Shown piece by piece: positions 18,848-27,935 of a DNA stretch of 64,000 nt. The position numbers and the translations under genes are program-made. The notes under the pieces were generated by a model that saw nothing but the letters and a program-made list of their open reading frames with translations, did no database searches and was not told where the DNA came from. Origin of the DNA: Mesobacillus subterraneus (GTDB taxonomy: Bacteria; Bacillota; Bacilli; Bacillales; Cytobacillaceae); assembly GCF_020524355.2 (NCBI RefSeq), contig NZ_CP129019.1:124001-188000 (forward strand). The letters run 5' to 3'. Within the stretch, counting starts at the first letter, position 1; each line of letters opens with the position of its first letter.

Positions 18848-20161
18848 GTGAAAAAGCAGATACTCTCACTAGCAGTAGTCAGTACTTTAAGCCTGGGTTC
18901 TTTGCTAAGCCCATTAACCGTAGATCAAGTCACAGCAGCCAGCATTTCAGAAATGCAAAAACAGAAGAAAGAGCTCGAACAAAAACGTTCAGGCATTACT
19001 TCTGAGATTAATGAGAAGGATTCTAAGATTGGTGAACTGCAAAACGAACAGCAGGTGTTGAATGACCAAATCAAGAAGCTTGATTTTGCTGTAAGTGATG
19101 CCGAACAGAAAATTGCAGCAAAGAACAAGGAAATTTCTCAGACAACCGAAGAGATTGCAGTATTAGAAGTAGAAATTACAGAATTGAAGAAGCGTATTGA
19201 AAAACGCAATGAATTGCTTAAAGACAAGGCACGTTCTTTCCAGGAAAACGGAGGAACAGTTAACTATATTGATGTATTGCTGGGAGCGCAAAGCTTCAGC
19301 GACTTCGTTGACCGAGTTGGTGCAGTTACAACAATTGTAAATGCAGATAAGGATATCCTTGAACAGCACAGACAGGATAAACAAGATCTTGAAACGAAGC
19401 AACAGCAAGTGGAAGCGAAGCTTAATAGTTTAAAAGATATGAAGAAAGAGCTGGAGGCTCTGACAGTTCAGTTGAATGCACAAATCAAAGAAAAGAATGA
19501 ACTTATGAGCTCCCTTAAGCATGAAGAGGAGCAGATGCATGCTGCTAAGTTAGATTTGGCGGAGGCTGCAGATGTCTTGGCGGCACAGGAAGCTGCATTT
19601 GCACAGGCGATAGAATTGGAGAAAAAGCGTCAAGCCGAGAGAGCAAGACAGGCTGAACTTGAAAGACAAAGAAAAGCTGCAGAAGCGGCGGCAGCAGCTA
19701 AGAGCAGTGGCGGCAGCAGTTCAGCGCCAGCTCCAGAGCCAGTTGTGTCAGAACCACCTTCTTCCGGCGGAATGATTATAATGCCGGCAAGTGGACGCGT
19801 AACATCTGGTATTGGCCAGCGCTGGGGTACTTTCCATGCTGGTGTAGATATTGCCAACCGAGGATCTAATGTACCTATTTATGCAGCAGCAGACGGAGTC
19901 GTCATCCGTTCTTACTATTCTTCTAGCTACGGAAATGCTATTTTTGTAGCACACTCAATCAACGGTCAAACTTGGACTACTGTTTACGCACATATGAGCA
20001 ATCGATCTGTTAGCAGCGGCGCAGTCGTTTCCAGAGGACAAAGAATCGGCACAATGGGCAACACTGGACAATCTTACGGCCAGCACTTGCACTTCGAGCT
20101 TCATAAAGGCTCTTGGAATGCGTCTAAAACAAACGCTGTTAATCCAGCTGCATACTGGTAA
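18848..20161 (+). CDS. Secreted EnvC-like murein hydrolase, coiled coil plus M23 peptidase
   Basis: A 437-aa exported protein. A signal peptide (about residues 1-31, ending VDQVTAA) is followed by a long coiled coil (~32-265, rich in K/E/Q), a low-complexity Ala/Ser/Pro linker (~275-310) and a LytM/M23 domain (~320-437). The M23 zinc-ligand motifs HAGVD and GQHLHFE are intact, so it is predicted to be an active endopeptidase rather than a degenerate activator. The EnvC-like architecture directly after ftsEX suggests control by FtsEX. In B. subtilis FtsEX controls CwlO, which is encoded elsewhere. Start GTG with AGAGGGGAAAG upstream; terminator at 20167. Confidence 0.9.
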   Translation: MKKQILSLAVVSTLSLGSLLSPLTVDQVTAASISEMQKQKKELEQKRSGITSEINEKDSKIGELQNEQQVLNDQIKKLDFAVSDAEQKIAAKNKEISQTTEEIAVLEVEITELKKRIEKRNELLKDKARSFQENGGTVNYIDVLLGAQSFSDFVDRVGAVTTIVNADKDILEQHRQDKQDLETKQQQVEAKLNSLKDMKKELEALTVQLNAQIKEKNELMSSLKHEEEQMHAAKLDLAEAADVLAAQEAAFAQAIELEKKRQAERARQAELERQRKAAEAAAAAKSSGGSSSAPAPEPVVSEPPSSGGMIIMPASGRVTSGIGQRWGTFHAGVDIANRGSNVPIYAAADGVVIRSYYSSSYGNAIFVAHSINGQTWTTVYAHMSNRSVSSGAVVSRGQRIGTMGNTGQSYGQHLHFELHKGSWNASKTNAVNPAAYW

Positions 20162-20166
20162 TACCC

Positions 20167-20198
20167 TAAGGAAGAGACCTGGTGTCTCTTCCTTTTTC
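20167..20198 (+). terminator. Terminator of ftsEX-murein hydrolase operon
   Basis: AAGGAAGAGAC-ctggt-GTCTCTTCCTT is followed by a T-run; a near-perfect 11-bp stem. Confidence 0.92.
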
Positions 20199-20254
20199 AT
20201 TTTCCCAAACACAAAACCTATAAAACTTGTAAATAATGTTAACGCAAGAGTGTG

Positions 20255-20284
20255 TTGACAATCCCCATGCGTAACCTGATAATT
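20255..20284 (+). promoter_or_regulatory. SigA promoter of the HD-GYP gene
   Basis: A perfect -35 box TTGACA (20255-20260), an 18-bp spacer and ATAATT (20279-20284). Confidence 0.6.
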
Positions 20285-20325
20285 TTAGTAGGTAAATCTT
20301 CCTAAAGAGATTCGGGGTGAGCATT

Positions 20326-21405
20326 ATGAGATTGGTTTCCATACATAACTGTGAGGAAGGGTTCATCCTTGCAAAGCCAATATATGACCAAAGCAGCCGT
20401 ATTTTGTTAAGTGCGGGCAGTGTCATGACTGACAGCTTTATTCAAAGACTAAAAGATAAGAATGTGCACCATATTTATGTTAAATCCGAAATTACGGAAG
20501 ATGTTGAAGTGAATGACGATTTAAACCCTAAGCTAAGATTTGAAGCGGTCCAGAAATTATCAGAGGTCTTTAATACTCTCCAAGCGGGGAAAACAGGAAA
20601 GAATGCCGCTTTAGGACGGGTAAGATCGATTCGAAATATGTCTGAGGTTTTCAGTCAAATCATGAACGAGATGAATTCATCCAAACATCTTCTGAATTTA
20701 CTGAGCCATATGCAATCTTCTGTCGATACCATGTTTGATCATTCTATTAATACGGGTCTATATTCTTTGACAATGGGAAGGCATCTTGGTCTAAAAGAGA
20801 AGGAACTGCAAATTTTAGGTCTGGGTGCTCTATACCATGATATTGGGAAGCTTCAACTGGAGTGTGTAACGAAGGATAATCGTAAAGAATGGGAAAGTCA
20901 TCCTGACCTGGCATTCCAAGCTCTCAGGAAAGAATCAAGCCTGCACCTGCTGGTGGCTCATTGCGCATACCAGCATCATGAACATGTTGATGGGTCTGGG
21001 TTTCCGAGAGGGTTAAAGGGAAAGGATATTCACTTATTCGCAAAAATCATAGCGGTTGCAGAAGCTTTCGACTATTTAATCAACAGTAAGAGTTTACTGC
21101 CCCACGAGGCGATGGAGGTAATTGTTGCGCGCACCTTTACGCGTTACGATCACGATGTAGTAGAAGCGTTTAAAAATGCGATTGCTATTTATCCTATTGG
21201 TGTAACCGTGATCCTGAATACTGGTGAAAGTGGCGTAGTGATTGCTTACAATAACAAATATCCACAGCGTCCAGTAGTGAGGGTATTTAAAGATCGGTAC
21301 GGCAAAAAAATAAATGAATTTTATAATATTGACCTTATGACTTCTTTAAATACAATGATTGTTAAATGCGATGCTGTAATTGAAAGAGAACCTGTTAAGA
21401 GCTAG
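20326..21405 (+). CDS. HD-GYP domain protein, putative cyclic di-GMP phosphodiesterase
   Basis: About 359 aa. The N-terminal ~120 residues resemble the domain that often precedes HD-GYP in Firmicutes (RLVSIHNCEEGFILAKPIYD). The HD-GYP domain spans ~125-300, with LYHDIGKLQLE (HD pair), HHEHVDGSGFPRGLKG (HHE and GYP-equivalent segment) and KIIAVAEAFDYLINS. HD-GYP enzymes hydrolyse cyclic di-nucleotides, usually c-di-GMP; the substrate here is inferred. The GYP tripeptide is GFP, a common variant. The ATG at 20326 follows GGGGTGAG. Monocistronic, with its own promoter. Confidence 0.85.
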   Translation: MRLVSIHNCEEGFILAKPIYDQSSRILLSAGSVMTDSFIQRLKDKNVHHIYVKSEITEDVEVNDDLNPKLRFEAVQKLSEVFNTLQAGKTGKNAALGRVRSIRNMSEVFSQIMNEMNSSKHLLNLLSHMQSSVDTMFDHSINTGLYSLTMGRHLGLKEKELQILGLGALYHDIGKLQLECVTKDNRKEWESHPDLAFQALRKESSLHLLVAHCAYQHHEHVDGSGFPRGLKGKDIHLFAKIIAVAEAFDYLINSKSLLPHEAMEVIVARTFTRYDHDVVEAFKNAIAIYPIGVTVILNTGESGVVIAYNNKYPQRPVVRVFKDRYGKKINEFYNIDLMTSLNTMIVKCDAVIEREPVKS

Positions 21406-21545
21406 CTGCAGCTTTAGCAGGTTTTTTGCTTCTCCCTCTCAAAATTAATCCTTCATACCCTGTCCTTCCTCGTCATATAATGGGAATCATAGAAATTTTT
21501 ACGGCGGAGGAGCAGTTGATGCGGTAAACGGGGAGGAGTTTGGCA

Positions 21546-22997
21546 ATGGAGCGTAAGTGGATTGCCTTTTTGATGGCGGGCTCGCTGCTGACGGGAGCAG
21601 GAAGTACATACGCCGGCATGCAATGGTATGAGAGCAAGGCGGGTGTTCTGGAACGCCAGATTGTGCCGCAGAAGGATCATGGTGGTGCACAGGCAGGCGA
21701 TGCGAGCAGTCTTGAAAAAGTTGAGCAGGCATACAGTTTGATTTTTAACAGTTATGTAGAAAAGGTTGATGAAGAAGAATTGATCGAAGGTGCGATACAG
21801 GGCATGCTTTCTACCCTGGAGGATCCGTATTCCGTTTATATGGACAAGGAAACGGCTAAACAATTCAATGAGACGCTGGAATCTTCCTTTGAGGGAATTG
21901 GTGCTGAAGTCAGTACGATTGATGGGAAAATCGTGATTGTTTCTCCTTTTAAGAATTCTCCAGCTGAAAAAGCAGGCTTGAAGCCGAATGATCAAATTTT
22001 GAAGGTTGATGGCGAAAGTATTGTGGGGCTTGATTTATATGAAGCCACTTTGAAAATCCGCGGCAAAAAGGGGACGCCTGTTGTTCTTGAAATTGAGCGC
22101 AAGGGCTTGAAGGATCCGCTGAATGTAAAAGTGATTCGTGATGAAATTCCGCAGATTACCGTCCATGCCGATATGAAAAAGGTGAACGGCGAGAAGATTG
22201 GCTATATGGAGATTACCTCTTTTTCAGAGGATACCTCTAAAGAGTTTAGTAAGGAACTTAAGGCTTTTGAAAAAGAAGGGATGGATGCGCTGCTGATTGA
22301 TGTGCGCGGCAACCCTGGGGGATTGCTCTCCAGTGTGGAAGAAATCTTGCGTGAATTGGTTTCAAAGGAGAAGCCGCTGTATCAGATTGAAGAGCGCAAC
22401 GGCGATAAGACACGCTATTTCTCCAACCTGGAAAAAGCGAAACAATATCCGATTGCCGTGCTGACGGACGATGGCAGTGCATCTGCCTCGGAAATTCTGG
22501 CCGGCGCATTGAAAGAAGCAGGCGGTTATCCAGTCATTGGCGAGAAGAGCTTCGGCAAAGGGACAGTACAGCAGGCTGTGCCGATGGGGGATGGCAGCAA
22601 TATCAAGCTGACGCTGTTCAAATGGCTGACACCTGACGGCAACTGGATTCATCAAAAGGGCATCGAGCCAACAGTCGAAGTCAATCAGCCAGCGCTGTAC
22701 GATACCCACCCAATTCAAGCGGAAAAACCGCTCAAGCTGGACATGAATAATGAGCAAGTGAAAAATGCCCAGGAAATCCTTGCGGGACTCGGATTTGAGC
22801 CGGGCCGTACCGATGGCTATTTTAACGGCATGACTGAAATTGCCGTCAAAGCATTCCAGCGGAAAAATGGCATGACCGTTACAGGTGTGATTGACGCAAA
22901 AACAGCTTCCGCACTCGAGGATGGTGCCAGAAAAGCAATGAAACAAGAAGAAAACGACCTTCAGCTGCAGACAGCGTTGCGGCTGCTGGCAAAATAG
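21546..22997 (+). CDS. ctpB: Carboxy-terminal processing protease CtpB (S41 family)
   Basis: A 483-aa secreted or membrane-anchored serine protease. Order: signal anchor (~1-25), a short S41 N-terminal helical region, PDZ (~90-175; FEGIGAEVSTIDGKIVIVSP), S41 catalytic domain (~195-370) with nucleophile Ser in DDGSASASEILAGAL and Lys in GEKSFGKGTVQQ, and a C-terminal peptidoglycan-binding domain (~400-460; VKNAQEILAGLGFEPGRTDG). In B. subtilis CtpB cleaves SpoIVFA to activate pro-SigmaK processing during sporulation. The ATG at 21546 follows GGAGGAG; an in-frame TTG lies 6 bp upstream. It is followed by a terminator, and minJ comes next as in B. subtilis. Confidence 0.95.
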   Translation: MERKWIAFLMAGSLLTGAGSTYAGMQWYESKAGVLERQIVPQKDHGGAQAGDASSLEKVEQAYSLIFNSYVEKVDEEELIEGAIQGMLSTLEDPYSVYMDKETAKQFNETLESSFEGIGAEVSTIDGKIVIVSPFKNSPAEKAGLKPNDQILKVDGESIVGLDLYEATLKIRGKKGTPVVLEIERKGLKDPLNVKVIRDEIPQITVHADMKKVNGEKIGYMEITSFSEDTSKEFSKELKAFEKEGMDALLIDVRGNPGGLLSSVEEILRELVSKEKPLYQIEERNGDKTRYFSNLEKAKQYPIAVLTDDGSASASEILAGALKEAGGYPVIGEKSFGKGTVQQAVPMGDGSNIKLTLFKWLTPDGNWIHQKGIEPTVEVNQPALYDTHPIQAEKPLKLDMNNEQVKNAQEILAGLGFEPGRTDGYFNGMTEIAVKAFQRKNGMTVTGVIDAKTASALEDGARKAMKQEENDLQLQTALRLLAK

Positions 22998-23004
22998 TAA
23001 AAAG

Positions 23005-23044
23005 AAGCTGTACCTTATTTGTATAAGGGGTACAGCTTTTTTCC
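23005..23044 (+). terminator. Terminator of ctpB
   Basis: AAGCTGTACC-ttatttgtataagg-GGTACAGCTT followed by TTTT. Confidence 0.9.
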
Positions 23045-23061
23045 TGGATATGGGAAAATGT

Positions 23062-23183
23062 GCAATTAGTGATGATGTTTGCGCAATTAGGACTAGATCT
23101 TGTGCAAATATCCATCAAGTCTGTGCAATTAATCAATAAAATTAAGCAATGATGGAGTTGGATTAAGAGAATAATTTTTCCAG
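23062..23183 (-). repeat. Dispersed element with 21-bp-phased TTGCACAA repeats, copy C
   Basis: Inverted relative to copies A and B: the head complement TAAGAGAATAATTTTTCCAG is at 23164-23183. GCAATT/GCAAAT boxes lie at 23062, 23083, 23104, 23125 and 23146, all exactly 21 bp apart. It fills the ctpB-minJ intergenic space. Confidence 0.78.
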
Positions 23184-23464
23184 TTACCTTTTTTAAAAGG
23201 AACCCCCCTGGATTCACTCCAAATTGCGTGAATTTCTTACTGGGATATGTACGAATCCTAAATTAATGACCATGAATAAGCTATTGACTGCTTGTAATCG
23301 GTCTAAATTTAACGAATTTCTGACACACTAGCAAGTTTTCTCGCAATACTTCTACTCAAGAAAAAAATCCCACCTGTATTCCACAACTATTGATAGGTTT
23401 TACCCCCTAGATTTGATAGAATAAGCTTAATATCATGTATTTTATGAAGGCTGGTGACATAGGG

Positions 23465-24658
23465 GTGGCACAGGATTGGTTCATTGAACTTTTGAAAGGG
23501 ACGGGCAGGCTTCTGCTTCACCCTGTGTTCTATTATTCTATATTTTTGGCGGCGGTCCTTGGTGTTTCGCGCGTGAAGCGGGAGCGTAAGAATTTCACGG
23601 TGAGGGCGAAGGATGCTTATTTTGAGCTAAGACAGCTGTTTCCGCTTGGGTTGCTGGTCGGACTGATCATCTCAATCCTGACAATTGCGGCGGGGATCGC
23701 GATTCCATTCGGAGCTATTGTTTTAGTTGCCGCGGCAACTTTGCTATTGAGCATATTTACAAAAGTCAGGTTGCTTACGCCTACGTATACAATTGGTGCT
23801 GCATTTTTCGCATTGATCTTCCTATCGGGAAAAGAAATCGATCTTCCTTTAGCCGGGGACTTATTTTCAAACCTTGATGATAAAATCTATCCGTCTATTG
23901 CGATTTTGTTAGCATTGTTCACAATCGGCGAAGGCATCCTTATCTTAAGAAATGGGCAAAAGGGAACTTCTCCTAAATTAATCAAGAGCAAGCGCGGTCA
24001 GACGGTCGGTGTCCACGAGGTAAAACGCCTCTGGGTTGTACCGGCATTTATGCTCATTCCGGGCAACATCCTGGCGATGCCGTTCGACTGGTGGCCTGTG
24101 TTCACGCTTGGAGACAATACATATTCATTGATTCTTGTTCCATTTGCGATTGGATTGCATCAGCAAATCCAGGGCATGCTGCCAAAAGAAGCTGTCCGTC
24201 AGCTCGGGGGCAGAGTAGTTGGTCTTGGGATCCTGATCACGCTGATTGCCGCAGCCGGATACTGGTACCCAATAGCAGCGATCGTTGCTGTCGCAATGGC
24301 GATGATCGGCCGTGAAGCCTTGACATTCATGCAGCGGATGCAGGAAGAGAACATGCCGTTCTATTTTTCGAAAAAGAACCATGGTGTGATGATTCTCGGT
24401 ATCCTGCCGGAATCCCCTGCGGATAAAATGGCATTAGCCGTAGGCGAGCTTGTCACAAAGGTCAACGGCACGAATGTCCATGATGAACAGACCTTTTACG
24501 AGGCCCTTTCACGCAACAGGGCCCATTGCAAGCTGGAAGTCCTTGATACAAACGGGCAAATCCGCTTTGTACAAAGGGCTCTGTATGAAGGTGATCACCA
24601 CGAATTAGGCATCCTTTTTGTTTTGGATGAGAAAAAGTGGGATAATGCCGTTATTTAA
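23465..24658 (+). CDS. minJ: Cell division topological determinant MinJ (PDZ protein)
   Basis: A 397-aa polytopic membrane protein with about eight hydrophobic segments between residues ~15 and ~290, and a C-terminal PDZ domain (~300-370; HGVMILGILPESPADKMALAVGELVTKVNGTNV). MinJ links DivIVA at the poles and septum to MinCD and so prevents division near finished septa. The GTG start at 23465 (protein MAQDWFIELLKGTGRLLLHP) fits the family N-terminus and has GGTGA 8 bp upstream; in-frame ATGs 21-30 bp upstream lack a ribosome binding site. The stop codon TAA (24656-24658) is part of the 5-bp target duplication of the Tn7-like element, which therefore begins at the first base after the gene. The insertion leaves the protein intact. 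Confidence 0.92.
   Translation: MAQDWFIELLKGTGRLLLHPVFYYSIFLAAVLGVSRVKRERKNFTVRAKDAYFELRQLFPLGLLVGLIISILTIAAGIAIPFGAIVLVAAATLLLSIFTKVRLLTPTYTIGAAFFALIFLSGKEIDLPLAGDLFSNLDDKIYPSIAILLALFTIGEGILILRNGQKGTSPKLIKSKRGQTVGVHEVKRLWVVPAFMLIPGNILAMPFDWWPVFTLGDNTYSLILVPFAIGLHQQIQGMLPKEAVRQLGGRVVGLGILITLIAAAGYWYPIAAIVAVAMAMIGREALTFMQRMQEENMPFYFSKKNHGVMILGILPESPADKMALAVGELVTKVNGTNVHDEQTFYEALSRNRAHCKLEVLDTNGQIRFVQRALYEGDHHELGILFVLDEKKWDNAVI
24654..24658 (+). repeat. Target site duplication TTTAA, left copy
   Basis: A 5-bp direct repeat directly outside the left transposon end. Its last three bases are the minJ stop codon. Confidence 0.93.
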
Positions 24659-24748
24659 TGTAATTTTTCATAAACTTCCGGAACCTCGTTTTAATTTCGC
24701 GGAATGAAATTCAAAATCTTTCGGAATACTTCCATAATCTAATGGAAT
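24659..24748 (+). repeat. Left transposon end with four TnsB-like sites
   Basis: The terminal repeat starts at 24659. Sites sharing the form TTCATAAACTTCCGGAAC lie at 24667-24684, 24689-24705 (TTTTAATTTCGCGGAAT), 24711-24727 (TCAAAATCTTTCGGAAT) and 24731-24748 (TCCATAATCTAATGGAAT). They are in one orientation and 21-22 bp apart, resembling tandem TnsB binding sites of Tn7-like ends. Confidence 0.85.
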
Positions 24749-24790
24749 GGACTTTTTTACAAAAAAGTATTAAATCCCAAAAACTTTAAA

Positions 24791-24827
24791 AGCCGTAGTT
24801 CTTTGTAATAGGAATACGGTTTTTATT
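24791..24827 (+). terminator. Terminator-like hairpin inside the left transposon end
   Basis: CCGTA (24793-24797) pairs with TACGG (24815-24819), followed by a T-rich run. It would stop minJ transcription from entering tniQ. Confidence 0.55.
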
Positions 24828-24847
24828 TTTTGATAATAGACTGAAAT

Positions 24848-24870
24848 ATCAAAAAAGTATTTTGATACTT
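24848..24870. promoter_or_regulatory. Inverted repeat overlapping the tniQ leader, candidate operator
   Basis: ATCAAAA-aagta-TTTTGAT (24848-24866) overlaps AAGTAT-tttg-ATACTT (24855-24870), just before the tniQ ribosome binding site. The symmetry suggests a repressor site; the protein is unknown. Confidence 0.35.
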
Positions 24871-24888
24871 AATCCTGGAGGAGAAGAA

Positions 24889-26802
24889 ATGGGTAGTTTA
24901 TTATTGACAACCATGCCACGTCAGGACGAGACATTTACAAGTTTTTTATTAAGGACATGTCAAGAAAATGAATATGAGAGTTTATCTTGGATTACCAATT
25001 TAATTGGGATAGACATTAGGCAATTAGCGAAGCCAAATCCTAATAAATTCAACTTGGAACCTTTGGCACAGCTATTAAGAATAGATGAATCCGTACTGTG
25101 GAGTTTAACATTTCATAATGATATTAAATTTTTTGAGAGTTCGGGAGGCCCTTGTAGTTTTAAAGATCACGCAAATACAGAATATGATAAAATCTGTCCA
25201 GTTTGTTTTGAAGGGGATCCATATGTGAAAAAAGTGTGGAACTTAAAAATAAATATGGGTTGTCCTATTCATTCTTTACGACTAATTAATAAATGCCCTA
25301 AATGTAATAAAAAAATTTCATCAATTAGATCTGATATCAATAAATGTAATTGTGGTTTTAAATTAATTCATTTGCCAAAAATCCATCTGACAGATAGCGA
25401 AGTATTACATAGCAAAATTATTGCCAATGCGTTTTTTGGAAAATCGCTATATGAAGTTCCTGGTAATTCACCAATTTATCAGCTTAGTTATTATTCATTA
25501 ACGAAACTAATTCATTCGTTTTGGTATCGTATAAATGATGGTAGAAACGGAATAGGGATAAATCAAATAAATACAGAAAATCAGAAAGTTTTTGAACAGC
25601 TTATAGCTGTATATAACATGTTTTTAAATTGGCTATGTAACTTTAAAAATACACTTAATATAAGTGATAGTAAAACATTTATTCCAAATATAAAAAGAGA
25701 TTTTTATACTAAATTATCTGATCCTGAATTTTTAGTTTTTATACAGGAATTCAGAAGTTATCTAGAAAAAGAAGAAAAGAGACCAGTTATATTTAGGAAC
25801 TTTAATACGGAGTCTAAGTTGATGTCACTAGGTAATGTTATAAAACTGTTAAATATGGGACATCCATCGATTAACAACTTAATAAAAAATGGAATACTTG
25901 TTGAGTATAAACAAATACATAATGACTCATTTAGTACAAGAAGTATAACAATTGAATCAATCAATAAATTCTTGGAAATGAAAAAATATATTGTATTTAA
26001 AAAAGAATTAGCAAATTCACTCGGACTCACTACCAAACATATTAATCTGTTTGAAGAAAGTGGGTGGATTAAAAGAATTGAAATATTTAGTGAAAAAAAT
26101 GATAAAAAATCCTACTATGACATAAGGTTTGGAGATAAGTTAGTAAGCAAGTTGGAGAAAAATATCATTATGATTCCTGAAGAGAAAAGTAAAGAACCAA
26201 CATTTATTTCATTCTCTAATTTTCACAATCGAGCAGCGGTACGAGGTATTTCATTCATTGAGTTAATCGAGGGGTTATTAAATGGGGCGGTAAATATATA
26301 TAAAGTGAAAGGGAGTAAACCATTTTTAAGTTATTATTTTGAATTAAAAGAAGTTTTATCGTATATAAAAATCTATAGGTATGAAAAGTTTCTTGAGAGC
26401 AAAGTAAGTTTAAGAAACGTGGAAGTATGTGAAGTATTGCGGCTATCACCTTATCAACTTACATCTTGGGTGAGGTTAGGTTTCCTTAAAAATACAGAAA
26501 AAAATACGTTTGAATATCAAGAGCTAAAAGTTTTTGTGGATCAATTTGTGCCCCTAAATGAACTTTTAAAACGATATAAAACTTCATATGCAAATATAGC
26601 GAATGCATTAAGAAAAGAAGGTATACATCCTGTTTCCGGCTATACGGTTAATGAAGGGGCGGGATATTTGTTCAAGAGAACTGAATTAGATAAACATAAC
26701 TTAGGCATACCTAAAATCAATTTAAAAGAGAGAGTTCTGGAATTAATATCAGCAGAATATCGTAATAAATCTGATTGCTATGTCTCATTTTTAAGAGATT
26801 AA
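24889..26802 (+). CDS. TniQ/TnsD family target-selection protein 1
   Basis: A 637-aa TnsD/TniQ protein encoded next to the left end, which is the minJ-side junction. The N-terminal TniQ domain begins MGSLLLTTMPRQDETFTSFLLR. Zinc-binding pairs are C103-C106, C125-H128 (CPIH), C136-C139 (CPKC) and C153-C155. The long C-terminal half probably holds HTH-like DNA-binding modules. TnsD-class proteins bind a fixed chromosomal attachment site and recruit TnsC. As the longer TniQ it is a candidate to recognise the 3' end of minJ (inference). The start at 24889 follows GGAGGAG; an in-frame TTG at 24862 lacks a ribosome binding site. Transcribed rightward toward the cassette array. Confidence 0.88.
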   Translation: MGSLLLTTMPRQDETFTSFLLRTCQENEYESLSWITNLIGIDIRQLAKPNPNKFNLEPLAQLLRIDESVLWSLTFHNDIKFFESSGGPCSFKDHANTEYDKICPVCFEGDPYVKKVWNLKINMGCPIHSLRLINKCPKCNKKISSIRSDINKCNCGFKLIHLPKIHLTDSEVLHSKIIANAFFGKSLYEVPGNSPIYQLSYYSLTKLIHSFWYRINDGRNGIGINQINTENQKVFEQLIAVYNMFLNWLCNFKNTLNISDSKTFIPNIKRDFYTKLSDPEFLVFIQEFRSYLEKEEKRPVIFRNFNTESKLMSLGNVIKLLNMGHPSINNLIKNGILVEYKQIHNDSFSTRSITIESINKFLEMKKYIVFKKELANSLGLTTKHINLFEESGWIKRIEIFSEKNDKKSYYDIRFGDKLVSKLEKNIIMIPEEKSKEPTFISFSNFHNRAAVRGISFIELIEGLLNGAVNIYKVKGSKPFLSYYFELKEVLSYIKIYRYEKFLESKVSLRNVEVCEVLRLSPYQLTSWVRLGFLKNTEKNTFEYQELKVFVDQFVPLNELLKRYKTSYANIANALRKEGIHPVSGYTVNEGAGYLFKRTELDKHNLGIPKINLKERVLELISAEYRNKSDCYVSFLRD

Positions 26803-27093
26803 CAGTATAAACGTCAAGTTATGATCAAACGAAATTACCTTAATGTGTAAAATTGTTTAATAACCTTCTATTCACACAGAAAACCCGCAGAAAAAGTGGT
26901 GTCAATTGCTTTTGTTTTGTTTAGAAGATAACAACATAGTATCGTTATTATCCATAAATCTTTTGTATTATTTTTGCTTTTAAATGAAGATTCCTTCTTA
27001 ATACACATTAACCAAACATAACGGTAATTAACCTTTAACACAGAGAAATTTATAGGGAGAATTTTAATCTATATTTAAAAAGGAATGATTAAG

Positions 27094-27819
27094 ATGGGGT
27101 TTCAACATGAGGCAAAAGATATTCTCTATAATTGTTACGAGGAAATAATTGATAACTATAACCAAACAGCATTGTTGCTAAACTCTTGCGAAAGAGCGGC
27201 AATTTATTATCATTCTAGATCTTCTAGAGTCACTATTAATACAATCGGTAATATACCAGCGGAATTTAGGCTGGATACGGACATTAGTAGCACTTTTTCA
27301 AAAAAAGATTTAATTGAACAATACGAAAAGAGGCTAGCTATAAAGCTTGCAAAAGACTATTTGGTAACCACCATAACTACTCTTGATGGCTTAATGGAGG
27401 ATTTGTATGAACTGGTGCTAACTCATCAGGAGCTTGACAAAACTGAAGAACAAATCAAAAGGATGATAAGATGGGGGGATACTGGAATTCCGGGGGACTT
27501 AATTACCAGGTTGCCTGCGCTGGAAACTCATTCAAACTCTTTAGGCTTTAAGCTAGAAGATTTTCTCAATACTTACGAGCATTTAAGGCAAATTCGACAT
27601 GCTATTGTACATACGAAAGGTCTGCTAAGAAGGCGCCATCTTACAAAAATGCAAACTCTTGAAGCGAAGATGAATGATAAACAAAGGGGATCTGTAAAGC
27701 AATTTTATGATGGTGACAAAGTAGTTTTATCGCCTCTGACCACTTTAGTGTTAAGGCATTGGTGTCTAACATTTATATCATTTTTAACGGTTGCATTTAC
27801 AGAAGCCACAGAAGAATAA
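27094..27819 (+). CDS. HEPN-like protein (putative)
   Basis: A 241-aa, largely helical protein. The segment HLRQIRHAIVHTKG carries R168-x4-H173, the RX4-6H motif of HEPN ribonucleases and related proteins, placed in the C-terminal half as in HEPN domains. HEPN proteins are common in toxin-antitoxin and anti-phage systems, but no partner gene is adjacent and the assignment rests on one motif. The ATG at 27094 is 9 bp after AAAGGA; the first ATG at 27085 overlaps that site. It lies between tniQ1 and the first cassette recombination site, so it may be fixed transposon cargo rather than a cassette. Confidence 0.5.
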   Translation: MGFQHEAKDILYNCYEEIIDNYNQTALLLNSCERAAIYYHSRSSRVTINTIGNIPAEFRLDTDISSTFSKKDLIEQYEKRLAIKLAKDYLVTTITTLDGLMEDLYELVLTHQELDKTEEQIKRMIRWGDTGIPGDLITRLPALETHSNSLGFKLEDFLNTYEHLRQIRHAIVHTKGLLRRRHLTKMQTLEAKMNDKQRGSVKQFYDGDKVVLSPLTTLVLRHWCLTFISFLTVAFTEATEE

Positions 27820-27830
27820 AATACTTCAAT

Positions 27831-27897
27831 GTAGCCAACCTTAAAGCGGTTATTAACAATTCTTATTCAACTTAAGAGGCAGTTTAGTTGAACAAGG
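27831..27897 (+). repeat. Cassette recombination site 1 (left boundary of array)
   Basis: The core TTATTCAACTTAAGAGGCAG (27864-27882) is followed by TTTAGTTGAACAAGG. The left half is present only as AACCTTAAAGCGG, without a clear hairpin. GCAG starts at 27879. Confidence 0.75.
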
Positions 27898-27935
27898 AAT
27901 TTATACTTTTAGATAAATTAAAAGGAGGGCTCTAT

